Source: Paenibacillus sp. LHD-38 (lineage in GTDB: Bacteria > Bacillota > Bacilli > Paenibacillales > Paenibacillaceae). Taken from it: a stretch of 64,000 nt of DNA. A program made the translations under genes and the position numbers. The notes beneath the pieces are model-generated. The model was not told the origin of the DNA. It saw nothing but the letters and a program-made list of their open reading frames with translations, and did not search any database. Shown here piece after piece: positions 62,244-64,000 of the stretch. The stretch spans positions 62,001 to 126,000 of the forward strand of contig NZ_JAVIFU010000015.1 of the NCBI RefSeq assembly GCF_031157315.1, in the 5' to 3' direction. Within the stretch, counting starts at the first letter, position 1, and every line of letters starts with the position of its first letter.

Positions 62244-63614
62244 ATGAAAAAGAGATCTACACTTCTTGCCACAATGTTAGTATCTATTATGCTCGTTGTA
62301 TCCGCATGCGGCTCTAACGGCAACGCGGAAACGAACAAAAACACAGGCACAAACAACAGCACTAATACTCCTGCCGAAGCAACTGAACCGCCTGCAGAAG
62401 CGAAGGATGTAACCTTGTCTCTCCGCCATACTCAAATTAAAGAAACGAGCAAAACTCGTTTGAAAATTCTTGAAGATGTCGTTGCAAAAACCCAGGAAGA
62501 AAACAAAGGCCTAACCTTCAAGCTTGAAGGCATTGATGAAATCGTTAACCGCGATCAAAAGCTGAAAGCTGAAATGGCAGCCGGCAATCCTCCTGATATT
62601 TTTGAAGTATTCGGCGGTGCGGATCTCAAGCTTTATGTAAAAGCAAACCGCATGCTGGACTTGACTCCCATTATTGATGAGCTTGGCCTTAAAGACAAGT
62701 TCGCAAGCTTGGATGAGTTCACAATAGACGGCAAAGTATACGGGCTTCCTTTCGGCGGCTATAGCGAAGCGATTTTCTACAACAAGAAAATTTTCTCCGA
62801 GCTGGGCTTGGAAATTCCTACGACATGGGCGCAGCTGCTTGACGTATCCGAAAAAATCAAAGCAGCGGGCTACACGCCGTTCGGTTTGGCAGCTAAAGAC
62901 GGCTGGGTTAACGGCATGTTGTGGAATACGGTTATGGAACGCAACGTAGGTATTGATGCATTCAGCAAAGTCGTATCCGGCGAAGCGAAATGGACAGATG
63001 AAAACTTCGTAAAAGGTTTTGCTTCTTATGCAGAGCTTGTTAACAAAGATTATTTCACAAAAGGCGCTCTAGGTCTTGCTTATGCTGACCAAGGTGCACA
63101 GTTGCTATCGGGTAAGGCAGCAATGGTATTTACAGGAACTTGGGATGCAAACCGCTTCTCCGGCGACGAAGCTGGCGACCTGAAAGGTCAAATCGGTTAC
63201 TTCGCATTCCCGTCCATCGATGGCGGAGCCGGCGACCAAACTTCAATCAATGCTTCGTACTCGAACGGCTTTGGTTTCTCTGCAAACCTAAATGAAGATC
63301 AAGTAGCAGCAGCTAAGAAATTTATCGCTAACTTCTTCACGGAAGAAGTTCAAAAACGTACGTTGGTTGAAGACAAATTGCTTCCTTCCATGAAGCTTAG
63401 CGACCTATCCGGCGTAGACCCGCTTACAACTGAAATCTTGACGGTAATGGCGAATGCCTCTTCCTCTTGGAAAGCGTATGATGCGATCGTTCAACCAGCA
63501 GTTGGCGCTGATGTAAACGTTGGCATCCAAGAGCTAATCGGTAAAGTAACCACACCGGAAAAAGTAGCGGAAAAAATTCAAGCGTCGCAAGATAAAGCTA
63601 ACGCAGCGAAGTAA
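62244..63614 (+). CDS. Sugar ABC transporter substrate-binding lipoprotein
   Basis: A 456-residue family 1 extracellular solute-binding protein. The lipoprotein signal peptide ends at VSACGSN (Cys about 22), followed by a Asn/Thr-rich linker. The mature part has the usual two-lobe signatures: EMAAGNPPDIFEVFGG, GLPFGGYSEAIFYNKKIFSE and GKAAMVFTGTWDANRF. It would bind an oligosaccharide or sugar outside the membrane for the permease encoded downstream. GAGGAGG precedes the ATG. Confidence 0.93.
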   Translation: MKKRSTLLATMLVSIMLVVSACGSNGNAETNKNTGTNNSTNTPAEATEPPAEAKDVTLSLRHTQIKETSKTRLKILEDVVAKTQEENKGLTFKLEGIDEIVNRDQKLKAEMAAGNPPDIFEVFGGADLKLYVKANRMLDLTPIIDELGLKDKFASLDEFTIDGKVYGLPFGGYSEAIFYNKKIFSELGLEIPTTWAQLLDVSEKIKAAGYTPFGLAAKDGWVNGMLWNTVMERNVGIDAFSKVVSGEAKWTDENFVKGFASYAELVNKDYFTKGALGLAYADQGAQLLSGKAAMVFTGTWDANRFSGDEAGDLKGQIGYFAFPSIDGGAGDQTSINASYSNGFGFSANLNEDQVAAAKKFIANFFTEEVQKRTLVEDKLLPSMKLSDLSGVDPLTTEILTVMANASSSWKAYDAIVQPAVGADVNVGIQELIGKVTTPEKVAEKIQASQDKANAAK

Positions 63615-63649
63615 TTGCGAGACATTACAATCGATCCTGATGGGCGAGA

Positions 63650-63683
63650 GGGTGTCCTTCCTTCCAGGAGGACACCCTTTTTT
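63650..63683 (+). terminator. Intra-operon attenuating terminator
   Basis: GGGTGTCC and GGACACCC form a perfect stem followed by six T, between the binding-protein gene and the permease gene. Partial read-through here would give more binding protein than permease, which is usual for such operons. Confidence 0.85.
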
Positions 63684-63708
63684 CACGCCAGGATAAAAGG
63701 AGGACATT

Positions 63709-64000
63709 ATGAACAGAGCACTCAAAAATCCGATTACTTACGTGGCGTTCATTATTCCGACGCTTGCTTTATACGCTTTATTTTTCGTATACCCAGTCAT
63801 CGTTTCCTTTTTCTACGGCTTCTTTCGTTGGGACGGCATTACCGAGAAGGTGTTCATCGGTTTCGATAACTTTACGAGACTTTGGCAGGATGAGGTTTTT
63901 AGAAAAGCACTTGTAAACAATTTTTACTTTATGGCGTTTTCCTTAATCGTGAACATTCCGCTCGTCTTCCTGATTTCGATTATTATCAGCAAAGTTAGAC
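63709..64000 (+). CDS. Sugar ABC transporter permease (3' partial, MalF-like)
   Basis: The frame starts behind AAAGGAGG and is still open at the right edge after 97 codons. MNRALKNPITYVAFIIPTLA and LFFVYPVIVSFFYGFFRWDG form the first helix and loop typical of MalF/UgpA-type permeases, and a second helix begins at FMAFSLIVNIPLVFLI. It pairs with the binding protein upstream; a second permease gene is expected outside the window. Confidence 0.92.
   Translation, partial: MNRALKNPITYVAFIIPTLALYALFFVYPVIVSFFYGFFRWDGITEKVFIGFDNFTRLWQDEVFRKALVNNFYFMAFSLIVNIPLVFLISIIISKVR

Overview
The window looks like a chromosomal piece of an endospore-forming member of the Bacillota, most likely Paenibacillus or a close relative. 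This is inferred from a GerE orthologue with a textbook sigma-K promoter, a YhcN/YlaJ-type spore lipoprotein, a CgeB-like glycosyltransferase family, Bacillus-style strong ribosome binding sites, a FapR-like operator, a cre-like site and a linked PTS operon. No RNA genes, CRISPR array or intact insertion sequence were seen.

Positions 1-43520 form a large locus for making and transferring sugars, which I interpret as a spore-surface (exosporium or crust) glycosylation locus. It opens with a giant protein made of about 58 copies of a 20-residue repeat, encoded by a 60-bp minisatellite, and a second related repeat protein whose 3' end is frameshifted and eroded (4842-6812). These are candidate structural or acceptor proteins. 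Glycosyltransferases of many folds follow: GT2, GT8-like, GT4-like, CgeB-like GT-B, GT-D, rhamnosyltransferase-like, and a two-module GT-C protein. Two nucleotide-sugar pathways look complete. UDP-N,N'-diacetylbacillosamine would be made by the PglF-, PglE- and PglD-like enzymes at 14467, 21108 and 18837. UDP-2,3-diacetamido-glucuronate would be made by the WbpA-, WbpB-, WbpE- and WbpD-like enzymes at 12124, 24811, 25890 and 27002. Near-identical sigma-K-type promoters (ACC, 16 bp, CATA box) precede the second repeat gene, the wbpA-like gene, the wbpB-like gene and gerE. Many of the encoded proteins carry Lys/Arg-rich tails at one end.

Positions 37181-43173 hold a likely membrane glycosylation operon (dual GT-C protein, polyprenyl-phosphate sugar synthase, GtrA-like flippase, sortase), followed by gerE. 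A second gerE copy has been broken by a small cassette holding a DUF6398-like gene and a toxin-antitoxin-like pair; a 131-bp perfect direct repeat marks the event.

Positions 45109-64000 are mostly housekeeping: an orphan histidine kinase, small hypothetical genes, a PTS operon on the minus strand (single-PRD antiterminator, EIIA, EIICB, HPr, EI) with a leader terminator and a cre-like site inside its promoter, a catalase, a TPR protein, a second orphan kinase, a SWIM-zinc-finger plus SNF2-helicase pair, and the start of a sugar ABC transporter operon that runs off the right edge.

Several gene-free stretches (4033-4841, 16303-17163, 18373-18836, 22266-22794) hold decayed coding sequence and a recurring hairpin, which suggests that the glycosylation locus has been gaining and losing genes.
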